DNA of 64,000 nt, taken from contig CAJQHR010000037.1 in assembly GCA_905478225.1 (NCBI GenBank), positions 94,275-158,274 of the forward strand, written 5' to 3'. Origin of the DNA: an uncultured Crocinitomix sp. Its GTDB lineage: Bacteria > Bacteroidota > Bacteroidia > Flavobacteriales_D > Crocinitomicaceae. The translations under genes and the position numbers were made by a program. This document shows positions 44,375 to 53,600 of this stretch, in pieces; the first letter of the stretch is position 1; every line of letters begins with the position of its first letter. Below the pieces are notes generated by a model that saw only the letters and a list, made by a program, of their open reading frames with translations, did not search any database and was not told the DNA's origin.

Positions 44375-44857
44375 ATGAAAAAAATTGTCTTAACACTTAG
44401 TTTATTAGTTTTTGCCGCAATTGGAATGAATGAAGCTTATGCTCAAACAACTGGCGAAATTACAGTCACCGAAACGGAAAAAGAAGTGCCTGCAGATGGG
44501 CCTAAAATTTCAGTAGACAAAGAGTTTCACGATTATGGTGAGATTGAACAGGGTGGTGATGGAACATGTGTTTTTACTGTAACAAATACGGGTAACGCTC
44601 CGCTAATCATTTCTTTATGTAAAGGATCTTGTGGATGTACTGTGCCAGTGTGTACAAAAGAACCAATTGCACCAGGTGCTTCAACTGAAGTGTCTGTAAA
44701 ATATGACACAAAACGTCTTGGTTTAATTAATAAAACGGTTACGATTACTTCAAATGCCGTAAATTCACCAAAGAAAATTGTGAAAATTAAAGGTAAAGTA
44801 AACGGGAAACCAGCAGGTGGAGCTCCAACAAGCACAGGTGGACCAGTTTTAAACTAA
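44375..44857 (+). CDS. DUF1573 family secreted protein 1
   Basis: The 160-residue protein has a signal peptide (cleaved near Ala-Tyr-Ala-Gln) and one DUF1573 domain, an Ig-like fold (HDYGEIEQGGDGTCVFTVTNTGNAPLII). A CKGSCGCTVP motif follows, with four cysteines in the core, then the usual APGASTEVSVKYDTK strand. These proteins are exported to the periplasm or surface; function is unknown. It is the first of three homologous genes in a row and carries a longer, Gly/Pro-rich tail. Confidence 0.9.
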   Translation: MKKIVLTLSLLVFAAIGMNEAYAQTTGEITVTETEKEVPADGPKISVDKEFHDYGEIEQGGDGTCVFTVTNTGNAPLIISLCKGSCGCTVPVCTKEPIAPGASTEVSVKYDTKRLGLINKTVTITSNAVNSPKKIVKIKGKVNGKPAGGAPTSTGGPVLN

Positions 44858-44893
44858 TAAATAGATTATAAATTCAATAAAAAATAAAACAAA

Positions 44894-45337
44894 ATGAGAA
44901 AAGCGGTAATAACACTAAGCCTTATTTTAGTTGCAATGTTTAGTTTTGCACAAGAAGGGCAACCAGTAGTTGCAGGACAAGCAGACGGACCAGTAATGAA
45001 GATTAATAAAGATATCCATGATTATGGTGAAGTTGATTATGCTGGAAACGGAACTTGCGTTTTTACAGTTACAAATGTGGGAAATGCTCCGCTAATTATC
45101 TCTTTATGTAAAGGATCTTGCGGGTGTACAGTACCTGCTTGCCCTCAAAAGCCGATTGCTCCTGGCACATCAGCGGAAATTACAGTGAAGTATGATACAA
45201 AACGAACTGGACCATTCCATAAGTCGGTAACTATTACTTCAAACGCTGTAAATACACCATCACAAGTGGTGAAAATTAAAGGAAGTGTAAAAGCTAAACC
45301 TGTTTCGGAAACAACAACAATTCCGCCAACGAATTAA
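44894..45337 (+). CDS. DUF1573 family secreted protein 2
   Basis: The 147-residue protein is a close homolog of the gene before it, with signal peptide (cleaved near Phe-Ala-Gln), a DUF1573 domain and the same CKGSCGCTVP motif. Nucleotide identity is high over the central section (aatgctccgctaat and following bases), so it arose by recent duplication. Its stop overlaps the next start as TAATG. Confidence 0.9.
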   Translation: MRKAVITLSLILVAMFSFAQEGQPVVAGQADGPVMKINKDIHDYGEVDYAGNGTCVFTVTNVGNAPLIISLCKGSCGCTVPACPQKPIAPGTSAEITVKYDTKRTGPFHKSVTITSNAVNTPSQVVKIKGSVKAKPVSETTTIPPTN

Positions 45338-45705
45338 TGAGGCTATTTTTTGCGATCATAATAGCGTTGAGTTCCGCATTCACTTTTAGGAGTGGTGCGG
45401 AATTCTCTTTTTTAGACCGTAATCATGACTTTGCGGGTGTGAATGAAGGGGTAGTGCTTGAGCATGATTTCTCATTCACGAATGTGGGTGATCTTCCTTT
45501 TGTTGTATCTGATTTCAAAGTCGCCTGTACATGTACAAAAATTACTTTTCCAACCGATCCGATTTTGCCCAATCAAAAAGGGAGTATTCATCTTTCTTTC
45601 GATACGGAAGGTAAATATGGCTTCCAAAGCCGTAAAATTGAAATTATTTCTAATGCCGGCCGAAAAGTAAAATTAAGCTTTCGAGTTTTTGTGAACCGCG
45701 TTTAA
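45337..45705 (+). CDS. DUF1573 family secreted protein 3, divergent
   Basis: The 122-residue product has a short signal peptide and a DUF1573 domain with different cysteine pattern (VACTCTKITFP). The strand pattern HDFAGVNEGVVLEHDFSFTN and NQKGSIHLSFDTEGK is kept. It begins at the TAATG overlap with copy 2, so it is translated in coupling. It converges with folP, and the two coding regions overlap by 33 bp at their 3' ends. Confidence 0.85.
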   Translation: MRLFFAIIIALSSAFTFRSGAEFSFLDRNHDFAGVNEGVVLEHDFSFTNVGDLPFVVSDFKVACTCTKITFPTDPILPNQKGSIHLSFDTEGKYGFQSRKIEIISNAGRKVKLSFRVFVNRV

Positions 45706-46545
45706 TTTTAGATGTAGGGCAATCGCTTGATGAGCAGCTTTAACATCATGAACCCTTAATATCATAGCGCCATTCTTTAAAGCAATCATGTTCAAAGCCG
45801 TGGTACCATTTAAACTTTCTTCAGAACTTGTGTCGAGCGTTTTGTAAATCATTGACTTTCTTGATAGCCCGGCTAAGAGCGGTTTGTTCAACGCCCAAAA
45901 TGAATCTAACTGACTTAATAAGGCAAAATTTTGATCGAGCGTTTTGCTAAAACCAAATCCCGGATCAATAATAATATCTTTCACACCAGCTTGTTCTGCC
46001 TTGCGAATTTGAACCGAAAAATAATGGATTAAATTCAACATGAGATTATCATAACTAGTATGTTCCATCATATTTGCCGGAGTGCCGCGCATATGCATTA
46101 ATATATATGGGCAGCAGTGTTCAGCTGCCACGTTAAAAATGTTCGAATCCATTTGTCCGCCAGAAATGTCATTGATTAAGTCGGCCCCATTTTTCAACGC
46201 TTCTAATGCTACCTTGCTCCGAAATGTATCAATTGAAATTAAGGTTTCTGGCTGTGCTTTTTTAATCGCTTGAATAAGTAGAATCGTTCGGTCTATTTCC
46301 TCCTCTTCTGAAACTTCAGTCGCACCAGGACGAGAAGAGTATCCTCCAATGTCAAGTATTGAAGCGCCTTCGTTGATCATTTCCGCGGCTTTTTTCAACG
46401 CCATTTCTAAATTATTAACACGACTTTTCCCATAAAAACTATCGGGTGTAGCGTTTATAATCCCCATTACAATTGGGTTTGAGAATTCCCTTAAAATACC
46501 TTTGGTATTAAAGCTTAATTGTGATGAAAAAAGCGTATCTTTCAC
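45673..46545 (-). CDS. folP: Dihydropteroate synthase
   Basis: The 291-residue enzyme joins p-aminobenzoate and the pterin pyrophosphate in folate synthesis. Motifs are MGIINATPDSFYGKS (about residues 26-40), GASILDIGGYSSRPGA, SIDTFRSKVA, DLINDISGG and IIDPGFGFSKT. It is the target of sulfonamides. I place the start at the GTG at 46545, because the ATG at 46620 would lie inside the divergent DUF1599 gene and adds residues with no homology. The start lies 22 bp from the divergent neighbour. Confidence 0.93.
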   Translation of the reverse strand: MKDTLFSSQLSFNTKGILREFSNPIVMGIINATPDSFYGKSRVNNLEMALKKAAEMINEGASILDIGGYSSRPGATEVSEEEEIDRTILLIQAIKKAQPETLISIDTFRSKVALEALKNGADLINDISGGQMDSNIFNVAAEHCCPYILMHMRGTPANMMEHTSYDNLMLNLIHYFSVQIRKAEQAGVKDIIIDPGFGFSKTLDQNFALLSQLDSFWALNKPLLAGLSRKSMIYKTLDTSSEESLNGTTALNMIALKNGAMILRVHDVKAAHQAIALHLKLNAVHKNSKA

Positions 46546-46567
46546 AGCTAAAAATAGATTTATTTTA

Positions 46568-47107
46568 ATGCATAAAACGGCAGAACAATATAGAAAAGTA
46601 ATTCTGAATTGTCGTTCCATTTTTGAAAAAAAAGGAACAGATTATGGGACGGCATGGCGAATTTTACGTGTAAGTTCATTGACGGATCAATTATTCATTA
46701 AAGCACAACGTATTCGAACCATTCAAGAAACGGGAGTGAATAAAGTGGGGGAAGATATTGAGAATGAGTTTGTAGCGATTGTGAATTATTGCGTGATGGG
46801 TTTAATTCAACTTGAATTAGGCGCTCAAACAGAAGAGATGGGTATGGAAGAAGCGGTCAAAAGATATGACGAGAAAACAAAAATATCTTTTGAACTGATG
46901 GAGAAAAAAAATCATGATTATGGAGAGGCTTGGCGTGATATGCGTGTTAGCTCATTAACAGATTTAATCATGATGAAAATTCTAAGAACGAAACAAATAG
47001 AAGATAACAAAGGTGAAACGCTGATTTCTGAAGGGGTTGATGCGAATTATCTTGATATGCTAAATTATGCCGCTTTTGCACTTATAAAATTTGATGAGGA
47101 AAAATGA
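46568..47107 (+). CDS. DUF1599 family protein
   Basis: The 179-residue protein is helical and consists of two homologous halves. Each has a KKGTDYGTAWRILRVSSLTDQL-like or NHDYGEAWRDMRVSSLTDLIM motif (residues about 19-40 and 114-137), the two-copy signature of DUF1599. It is a MazG-like nucleotide-binding family whose exact reaction is not settled. The ATG at 46568 is chosen because the divergent folP begins just upstream. It belongs to the conserved folP / DUF1599 / BT_3928 / tpiA / prmA order. Confidence 0.85.
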   Translation: MHKTAEQYRKVILNCRSIFEKKGTDYGTAWRILRVSSLTDQLFIKAQRIRTIQETGVNKVGEDIENEFVAIVNYCVMGLIQLELGAQTEEMGMEEAVKRYDEKTKISFELMEKKNHDYGEAWRDMRVSSLTDLIMMKILRTKQIEDNKGETLISEGVDANYLDMLNYAAFALIKFDEEK

Positions 47108-47207
47108 TTTAATCTGCCCGCCAATAGGGAACTTACAGATGTTAGTAATCTGTTAAAATGAAGCTGAGTCTTGAAAAAAGCAATACATTGACAAGAAAAT
47201 CCACACC

Positions 47208-48992
47208 ATGAACGAAATGAGACTTAGAAATACAAAGCTCGACATAATTGGTCGATCTTTGATTTTGAATATTGTAGCAATTATATTGAACGTTACAGCT
47301 GTTGTATTAATTGCAAAAGGATTCCACGCCAGCACAGATAGTGGAGCCATGGTTATGAAAATAAGTGGCTTTGCCTTAATCGCTATAACGCTTTTTGCAC
47401 TTGCTATTCTGAAAGGAATGTTGCTATTTTCCTATGTGGCACGTGCCTTAGTTGGAGGTCTCTTTATAGTTTCTGGATTAGTGAAGGCCAATGATCCATG
47501 GGGTTTCGCATTTAAATTAGATGAGTATTTTGAACCAGCCGGCTTAGCATTTGACTTCCCATTTTTTGCAAACTTCCACGATTATGCAATCTATATATCC
47601 ATTTTTGTTTGTATTGCTGAGATTGTATTAGGGGCTGCTGTTATTCTAGGAGGAAAAATTAAGCTCGCATCTTGGGCATTGATTTTAATGATGATCTTTT
47701 TTACGTGGCTTACTTGGTATACGTATTCATGCAATATTAAGCAAGAACTTGCCGGTTTGGCAGGGGAAGATTTTGGACGGCAATGCGTGACTGATTGCGG
47801 TTGCTTTGGAGATGCCCTGCGCGGATCCGTTGGTCGATCCCTAACTCCGCTTGAATCATTTTGGAAAGATCTCGTATTGTTCTATCTCTGCATAATCATC
47901 TTCGTGAATCAATGGAAAATAAAATTGAACACTGTAAAAGAAAACTGGATTATGGTTCCAGCGTCAATGCTAGTCGTCATCCTTTTCTCTTGGGTTTTTG
48001 GATGGATCTTCCCCATTTTCTTCACGTTAATAACCATGTTGGGCGCATTCATAATGGCGAACTTAAATATTGGAAAAATTGGCAAAGGATGGAAAATGGC
48101 CATGTTCGTCACATTTATCTCCTTCTTATTTAGTTTATATACAGTTAGTTATTTGCCGATTAAAGATTATCGTCCTTATGCCATAGGGAACGATATTAAT
48201 GTGCAAATGAACAATGGAGTAGACCGTGTGGCAGACTTTTATTATTTCTATCAAAATTTAGAAACAAATGAAATAGATACGATTCCAATGCTAGAATGGG
48301 ATGCGAAGTATGGAGACACATTGAAATATACCTATCTCGACTATGATGACATTGAAATTAGCGCGGGTAAAGATGCTTCTATTATGGACTTTGGTGCAAT
48401 TATCGCTTATGATGATTTGACAGATGCAGATAAAGCAATTCCGTATATAGATTCCTTAATTAACGCAGAGTTTGACAATTATTATGAAGAAAAAATACTT
48501 GTTGAGTCTGACTACGGGATTGACACATTACCTGCGATTGAATATGACACTCTGTATTATCCTGATTCCTTGTACACGGTCAAAGGAACTTATACAGGGC
48601 TAATAGACCCATCTGCGAAATTTTCGTTGGAACTTACACAATATCTTCTTTCTGCGGAAAATATGTTCTTAATGACAATTAGAGACATTGAGAGTATAAA
48701 CGAAGGAAGTATTCCCGCTTTCAAAGAAGTTTTAGCTGGAGCAAAAGAGAATAATATTCCGTTCTTTGTGCTTTGTCCTTCATCAGGCGAAGCAGCAGAA
48801 ACATTTAAACAAAAGCACGATTTTGACCCAGCTTTCCTCGCGTTTGACGGGGTGGAAGTTAAAATTATTGTGCGATCAAATCCAGGATTAGTTCTTTTAC
48901 AAAAAGGAGTAGTTATGGATAAATGGCCAAGTAGAAGTGTCGAAGATTTTGAAGACATCTATTTGGAATATATAAATACAAAACAAGACTAA
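47208..48992 (+). CDS. BT_3928 family DoxX-like membrane protein
   Basis: The 594-residue protein has about nine membrane segments in its first 320 residues (MauE/DoxX-like helices; VARALVGGLFIVSGLVKAND). A periplasmic-type loop with CVTDCGCFGDALRGS at about residue 193-207 holds cysteines of the redox type. The C-terminal 260 residues form a soluble region with a thioredoxin-like segment (FFVLCPSSGEAAETFKQK). Its role is likely redox or electron handling. The stop touches the tpiA start directly, so the genes are coupled. Confidence 0.85.
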   Translation: MNEMRLRNTKLDIIGRSLILNIVAIILNVTAVVLIAKGFHASTDSGAMVMKISGFALIAITLFALAILKGMLLFSYVARALVGGLFIVSGLVKANDPWGFAFKLDEYFEPAGLAFDFPFFANFHDYAIYISIFVCIAEIVLGAAVILGGKIKLASWALILMMIFFTWLTWYTYSCNIKQELAGLAGEDFGRQCVTDCGCFGDALRGSVGRSLTPLESFWKDLVLFYLCIIIFVNQWKIKLNTVKENWIMVPASMLVVILFSWVFGWIFPIFFTLITMLGAFIMANLNIGKIGKGWKMAMFVTFISFLFSLYTVSYLPIKDYRPYAIGNDINVQMNNGVDRVADFYYFYQNLETNEIDTIPMLEWDAKYGDTLKYTYLDYDDIEISAGKDASIMDFGAIIAYDDLTDADKAIPYIDSLINAEFDNYYEEKILVESDYGIDTLPAIEYDTLYYPDSLYTVKGTYTGLIDPSAKFSLELTQYLLSAENMFLMTIRDIESINEGSIPAFKEVLAGAKENNIPFFVLCPSSGEAAETFKQKHDFDPAFLAFDGVEVKIIVRSNPGLVLLQKGVVMDKWPSRSVEDFEDIYLEYINTKQD

Positions 48993-49754
48993 ATGACACG
49001 AAAAATAGTTGCTGGAAACTGGAAAATGAACCTTGATTATTCAGAAGCGAAAGTGCTTTTGAAAGAATTAATGGCGAAAAAAGACGAGTTTAATGCAGAA
49101 GTAGAATTGATAATTTGTCCACCAGCGCCTTATCTAAGTGCTTTTGCAGAAGTTTTAAAGGATCAGGAATGGATCAAGTTAGGATCGCAAAACAACTTCT
49201 TTCTAGAAAATGGTGCCTATACAGGAGAAATTTCGCCAACTCAATTAAAAAGCCTTGGAGTTAAATATGGCATAGTTGGGCATTCCGAAAGACGTAATAA
49301 TTTTAATGAAGATTACTCAATGCTTTCAAAAAAAGTAAGGGCCCTTTTAAAGGTTGGAATTATTCCAATTTTTTGCTGTGGTGAGCAATTGCAAGTGCGT
49401 AATAGTAATGTTTATAAAGAATTTATCATGAAGCAAATTAATGATAGCCTTTTTAAATTAAAACCAGAGGAGATTGAGAAAATAATTATTGCTTATGAAC
49501 CGATTTGGGCAATTGGTACTGGTAAAACAGCCACATCAGAGCAGGCGCAAGAAATTCATCATTTAATTCGTACGCGGATTGCAAGCCAATACGACGAAAA
49601 AGTAGCAGGTAACGTTGGTATTTTATACGGCGGAAGTTGTAACGCAGAAAATGCGCAAGAACTCTTTAGGCAGCAAGACATTGATGGTGGACTAATCGGC
49701 GGCGCATCCATAGATGCGGAGAGTTTCTTGACAATAGCAAATGCTTTTGAATGA
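48993..49754 (+). CDS. tpiA: Triosephosphate isomerase
   Basis: The 253-residue enzyme interconverts glyceraldehyde 3-phosphate and dihydroxyacetone phosphate in glycolysis. The substrate Lys is in GNWKMN (residues 8-13), the catalytic His in VGHSERR (about 94-100) and the catalytic Glu in AYEPIWAIGTG (about 168-178). The phosphate loop is YGGSC. It begins directly after the BT_3928 stop and overlaps prmA by 4 bp (ATGA). Confidence 0.97.
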   Translation: MTRKIVAGNWKMNLDYSEAKVLLKELMAKKDEFNAEVELIICPPAPYLSAFAEVLKDQEWIKLGSQNNFFLENGAYTGEISPTQLKSLGVKYGIVGHSERRNNFNEDYSMLSKKVRALLKVGIIPIFCCGEQLQVRNSNVYKEFIMKQINDSLFKLKPEEIEKIIIAYEPIWAIGTGKTATSEQAQEIHHLIRTRIASQYDEKVAGNVGILYGGSCNAENAQELFRQQDIDGGLIGGASIDAESFLTIANAFE

Positions 49755-50578
49755 ATTATATAGAACTTTCCATAACGTTTAATCAAATTGATCCGTGGCG
49801 AGATATCATGGTTTCAAACCTTGCGGAAAAGGGTTTTGAAAGTTTTGTTGAAACCAAAACAGGCTTGCAGAGTTATATCGTCGAAACAGATTTTTCTGAG
49901 GACATGATTAATGAATACTCCAGCCTTGAAGCCATTGCAGAAATGTCTTTCAAAACAATTCTAGACGAGAATTGGAATGCCGAATGGGAGAAAAACTTCG
50001 ACCCTGTTTTTGTTGAGGATAAATTGGCAATTGTAGCCCCTTTTCATAAAGGTGAGTTTACACAAGGTTTAGTCATCACTATTCAACCACAAATGTCGTT
50101 TGGAACGGGGCATCACCAAACTACATGGTTGGCCTCAAAAAGATTGTTTGATTTGGATTTAAAAGGCAAACGCGTTTTAGATATGGGAACTGGTACCGGA
50201 ATTTTAGCCGTTTTGGCTGAAAAACTAGGTGCAGAAAGCATTTACGGACCAGATATTGATGAGTGGTCATACCGAAATGCGCAAGAGAATGTCACATTAA
50301 ATTCATGTAACAATATAACCATTGCCCATGGTGACCACACTATACTAAAGGGGAGGACGTTTGATTTGATTATAGCAAACATCAACAAAAACATACTAAT
50401 TACCCATTTTGAGCACTATGCAGCAGCATTGGTGAACAATGGTATTCTGTTGATTAGTGGCTTTTTTGAGACCGATAAAAACGATTTAGTTGAGCACGCT
50501 GGAAAATTTGGCTTTGTTTTTGAAAGAATAGATACGAAAGATGAATGGGCTTTGGTACAATTAACGCTGAAAAAATAA
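49751..50578 (+). CDS. prmA: Ribosomal protein L11 methyltransferase
   Basis: The 275-residue SAM-dependent methyltransferase modifies lysines and the N-terminus of L11. Motif I is VLDMGTGTGILAVLAEKLG at about residues 140-158. GTGHHQTTW (about 119-127) and an IIANINKN segment are typical. The N-terminal domain has the usual alpha/beta fold. Its ATG overlaps the tpiA stop by 4 bp, in the same conserved operon. The next gene begins about 100 bp further. Confidence 0.95.
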   Translation: MNYIELSITFNQIDPWRDIMVSNLAEKGFESFVETKTGLQSYIVETDFSEDMINEYSSLEAIAEMSFKTILDENWNAEWEKNFDPVFVEDKLAIVAPFHKGEFTQGLVITIQPQMSFGTGHHQTTWLASKRLFDLDLKGKRVLDMGTGTGILAVLAEKLGAESIYGPDIDEWSYRNAQENVTLNSCNNITIAHGDHTILKGRTFDLIIANINKNILITHFEHYAAALVNNGILLISGFFETDKNDLVEHAGKFGFVFERIDTKDEWALVQLTLKK

Positions 50579-50680
50579 ACGTTAAATTGCAATAAGTGGA
50601 TCCATCTTTCGAGAAGGATTAACAAGCTCCCTCTGCGTTTGCGCTTAATCGCAAACACAAAATTATAAATATTAGAACAG

Positions 50681-53600
50681 ATGAAAGCAGCATTATTAGG
50701 AATTATTTTAATTATTTCAAGTGTTTCACATGCTCAATTTTCTGGAGATCCTGAACAGTTTTTAAAAGACGTCAATAAATATTTAGGAGCATCTAATCGG
50801 ATCAAAACAAAGGAGTTTATGGATGTTTTTGAGCCTAATTGGCTCACAAATTTTTCTTCTGAATATCAAAACAAAGTAATTTCAACCAGTAATTTAATTG
50901 TAGCAAAAAGGTTACCACCATTTCCAGAAATATATGGTTATCTATTATCAGTCCATTCATTTGTACTGACTAAACAACCTGAAGAAAGTTTTAATTCTTG
51001 GCATGTAACAATTGACGCCTTGCTAGAAAGTAAAAAGGTGAAAAAATTCAGAGATTTCATTGAAATTTGTGCTGACTTTTTTACGGATGGTACGATCTAT
51101 TACTCTACCAATCATGTTTGGAAAGTTAGAGGAGGCACTTATGTATTTGACTTTGTTAAAAATGCTCCGAAAATTATTTTTGAGAATGTCGATTTACAAT
51201 GTTATATCGTCAATCGAAAAGCGGACAAAAGAGAAAATCCTTACTTTGATAGTACAATCGTTAGAAACACCTCAGGTCTTCATGAACCACTCATTAATAA
51301 ATGGACTGGTAGAGGAGGAACTGTTGATTGGCAAAAGGTTGGATTAGAGAAACAGAGCAATTATGCCGAGATTACGGATTACATGATGTCGCTAAAAAGC
51401 ACAAAGGTTGAATCGGATTCTGCACTAGTTTATACGGATTATTATGACACACCGCTCTATGGTACATTTAGTGATATTGCCAAAAAAATCAATCGAGAGG
51501 TGGATCGTGTCTACCCCCAATTTACCTCATTTAGTAAAAAAATTATTAGAAAAGACATTTTACCAGAGGTAGATTATGTGGGTGGTTTTGCACTTGAAGG
51601 TGCCGATTTTAGTGGTGTTGGATATGGTTCTGAACCGGCAACCGCAGTTTTTTATAAAGAAGGAAAACCTTTTGTGAAAGCCAGCTCACTTCGAATAAAA
51701 GCAAATAAGTCATTACTGTCTTCGGCGGAGTGTGGGATAACAATTTATCTGAGCGAAACAGATTCGATTTTTCACCCTGGATTAGGGATTCGTTACGATT
51801 TAAATTCACTTGAATTTGCAAGAGGAAAAGAAGGCATCTCCCAAGCGCCGTTCAAAGATTCATACCATAAATTAGAAATGTATGTTGATCGCATTATCTG
51901 GTCAAGAGATGATCCGAATTTGGATATGCTTTGGCATCCCTTGAGTTCCCGAAAAATTGCAAAGTTCGAGTCACAGAACTACTTTGATCAAAAAATTTAT
52001 AATGAGATTCAAGGCATGAACAAGGTTAATCCATTAGTTGCAATTTACCAATATGCCTATAAGTACGACCTAGATGTCATTACTGTTGCGGAAGCTTCTG
52101 GAGGCATGGGATACACGAATCAGCAGGCAATTCCTATATTATTAAATTTAGCCAACCAAGGATTTCTTAATTATAATAAATCAAAGCAGACAATCACCAT
52201 TCAGCCGAAGCTAAAAAAATACATTGACGCACGTGCGGGCAGAAGTGATTATGACAATATCGTTTTTGTTTCGAATCTTCTTGAGGTAAAGAAAAAGCCA
52301 GCACTAAATCCTGATGGTACACCAGATAAATCTGCAACGGCGTTTAATAAAAGAGCACAGGATTTAAATGAGCGAAAATCAAAAGTAACGAGCTTTGGAT
52401 TATTGAATATTAAAACATTAGATTTTACATTGAATGAAATTGATCCAATTGAAATTTCACGTGCTCAAAACGTGGTGGTTTTTCCAGAAGATGGAAATCT
52501 ATTACTGAAAGAGAATAGAGATTTCTTGTTTGCAGGTGCGATTATGGCAGGAAAAATGGAGGTTTATTTGGATGATGCCGCTTTCGATTATGAAAACTTT
52601 AAAATCTATTTATTAGAAGTGGAGGCCGCACTTTTACGTGTGAAACCGATTTTTGGAGGCAGTGATCGATTAATTCCAATGTATTCTCATTTCAGCAAAT
52701 TAAAAGGAACAATAGAAATTGATGATGCATCAAATCGTTCAGGTAAAAACGTGGAGGATTTTCAAAATTTTCCAATTTTAAAAACGAAACAAGATTGTTA
52801 TGTTTTTTACGACCATGAAACGACCTACAAAGGTGTTTACGACAGTACAGATTTCTATTTTAAAGTGGATCCGTTTGAATTTGATAGTTTAGATAATTTT
52901 GCTGAACGCTCGGTGAAATTTAAAGGCGAATTGCGTTCTGCAGGTATCTTTCCAGTGTTTGAAGAGGAAATTTCGATACAAGAAGATTATTCATTTGGAT
53001 TTAAAACAAAAGCGCCAGAAAAAGGATTTGACTTTTATGGTGAAAATGCCAAATTTGACAATGAAATTAGATTGAGTAACGAAGGCTTAAGAGGGGCAGG
53101 TGAAATTAATTTTGTAACCTCAAACTCGGTAAGTGAAGACTTTGTTTTCTTCCCCGATTCAACAATGGGAGTGGCGCAATACACAAATTCACCACAAACT
53201 AAAAGCGAGGGAATCTCAGTTCCAGATGTAATCGGAAAGGATGTTATTGTAACCTATGTTCCAAAGCAAAAAGTACTCAAAGTGCGCACAAATAAAAACC
53301 CATTGGTATTCTTTAATCAAGAAGCGCAAATGGTTGGCATGACTGCATTGACGGATAAAGGAATGTCTGGTAAAGGCCTCATATATTTTAAAGATGCCGA
53401 ATTAGGGTCGAAAGATTTTTCTTTTAGTCGTTGGGTGATTGATGCCGATACGTCAGATTTTAACTTAATCGGAAAGGAAGTTGAATCTGAAGATGGGATG
53501 GAAAATCCGCTGTCCTTTGATTCAAAAAATCAAAACGCGCATGTCGATTTTGAATCGCGTAAAGGAGAATTTAAATCAAATTCTGGGACTTCAGTCACCG

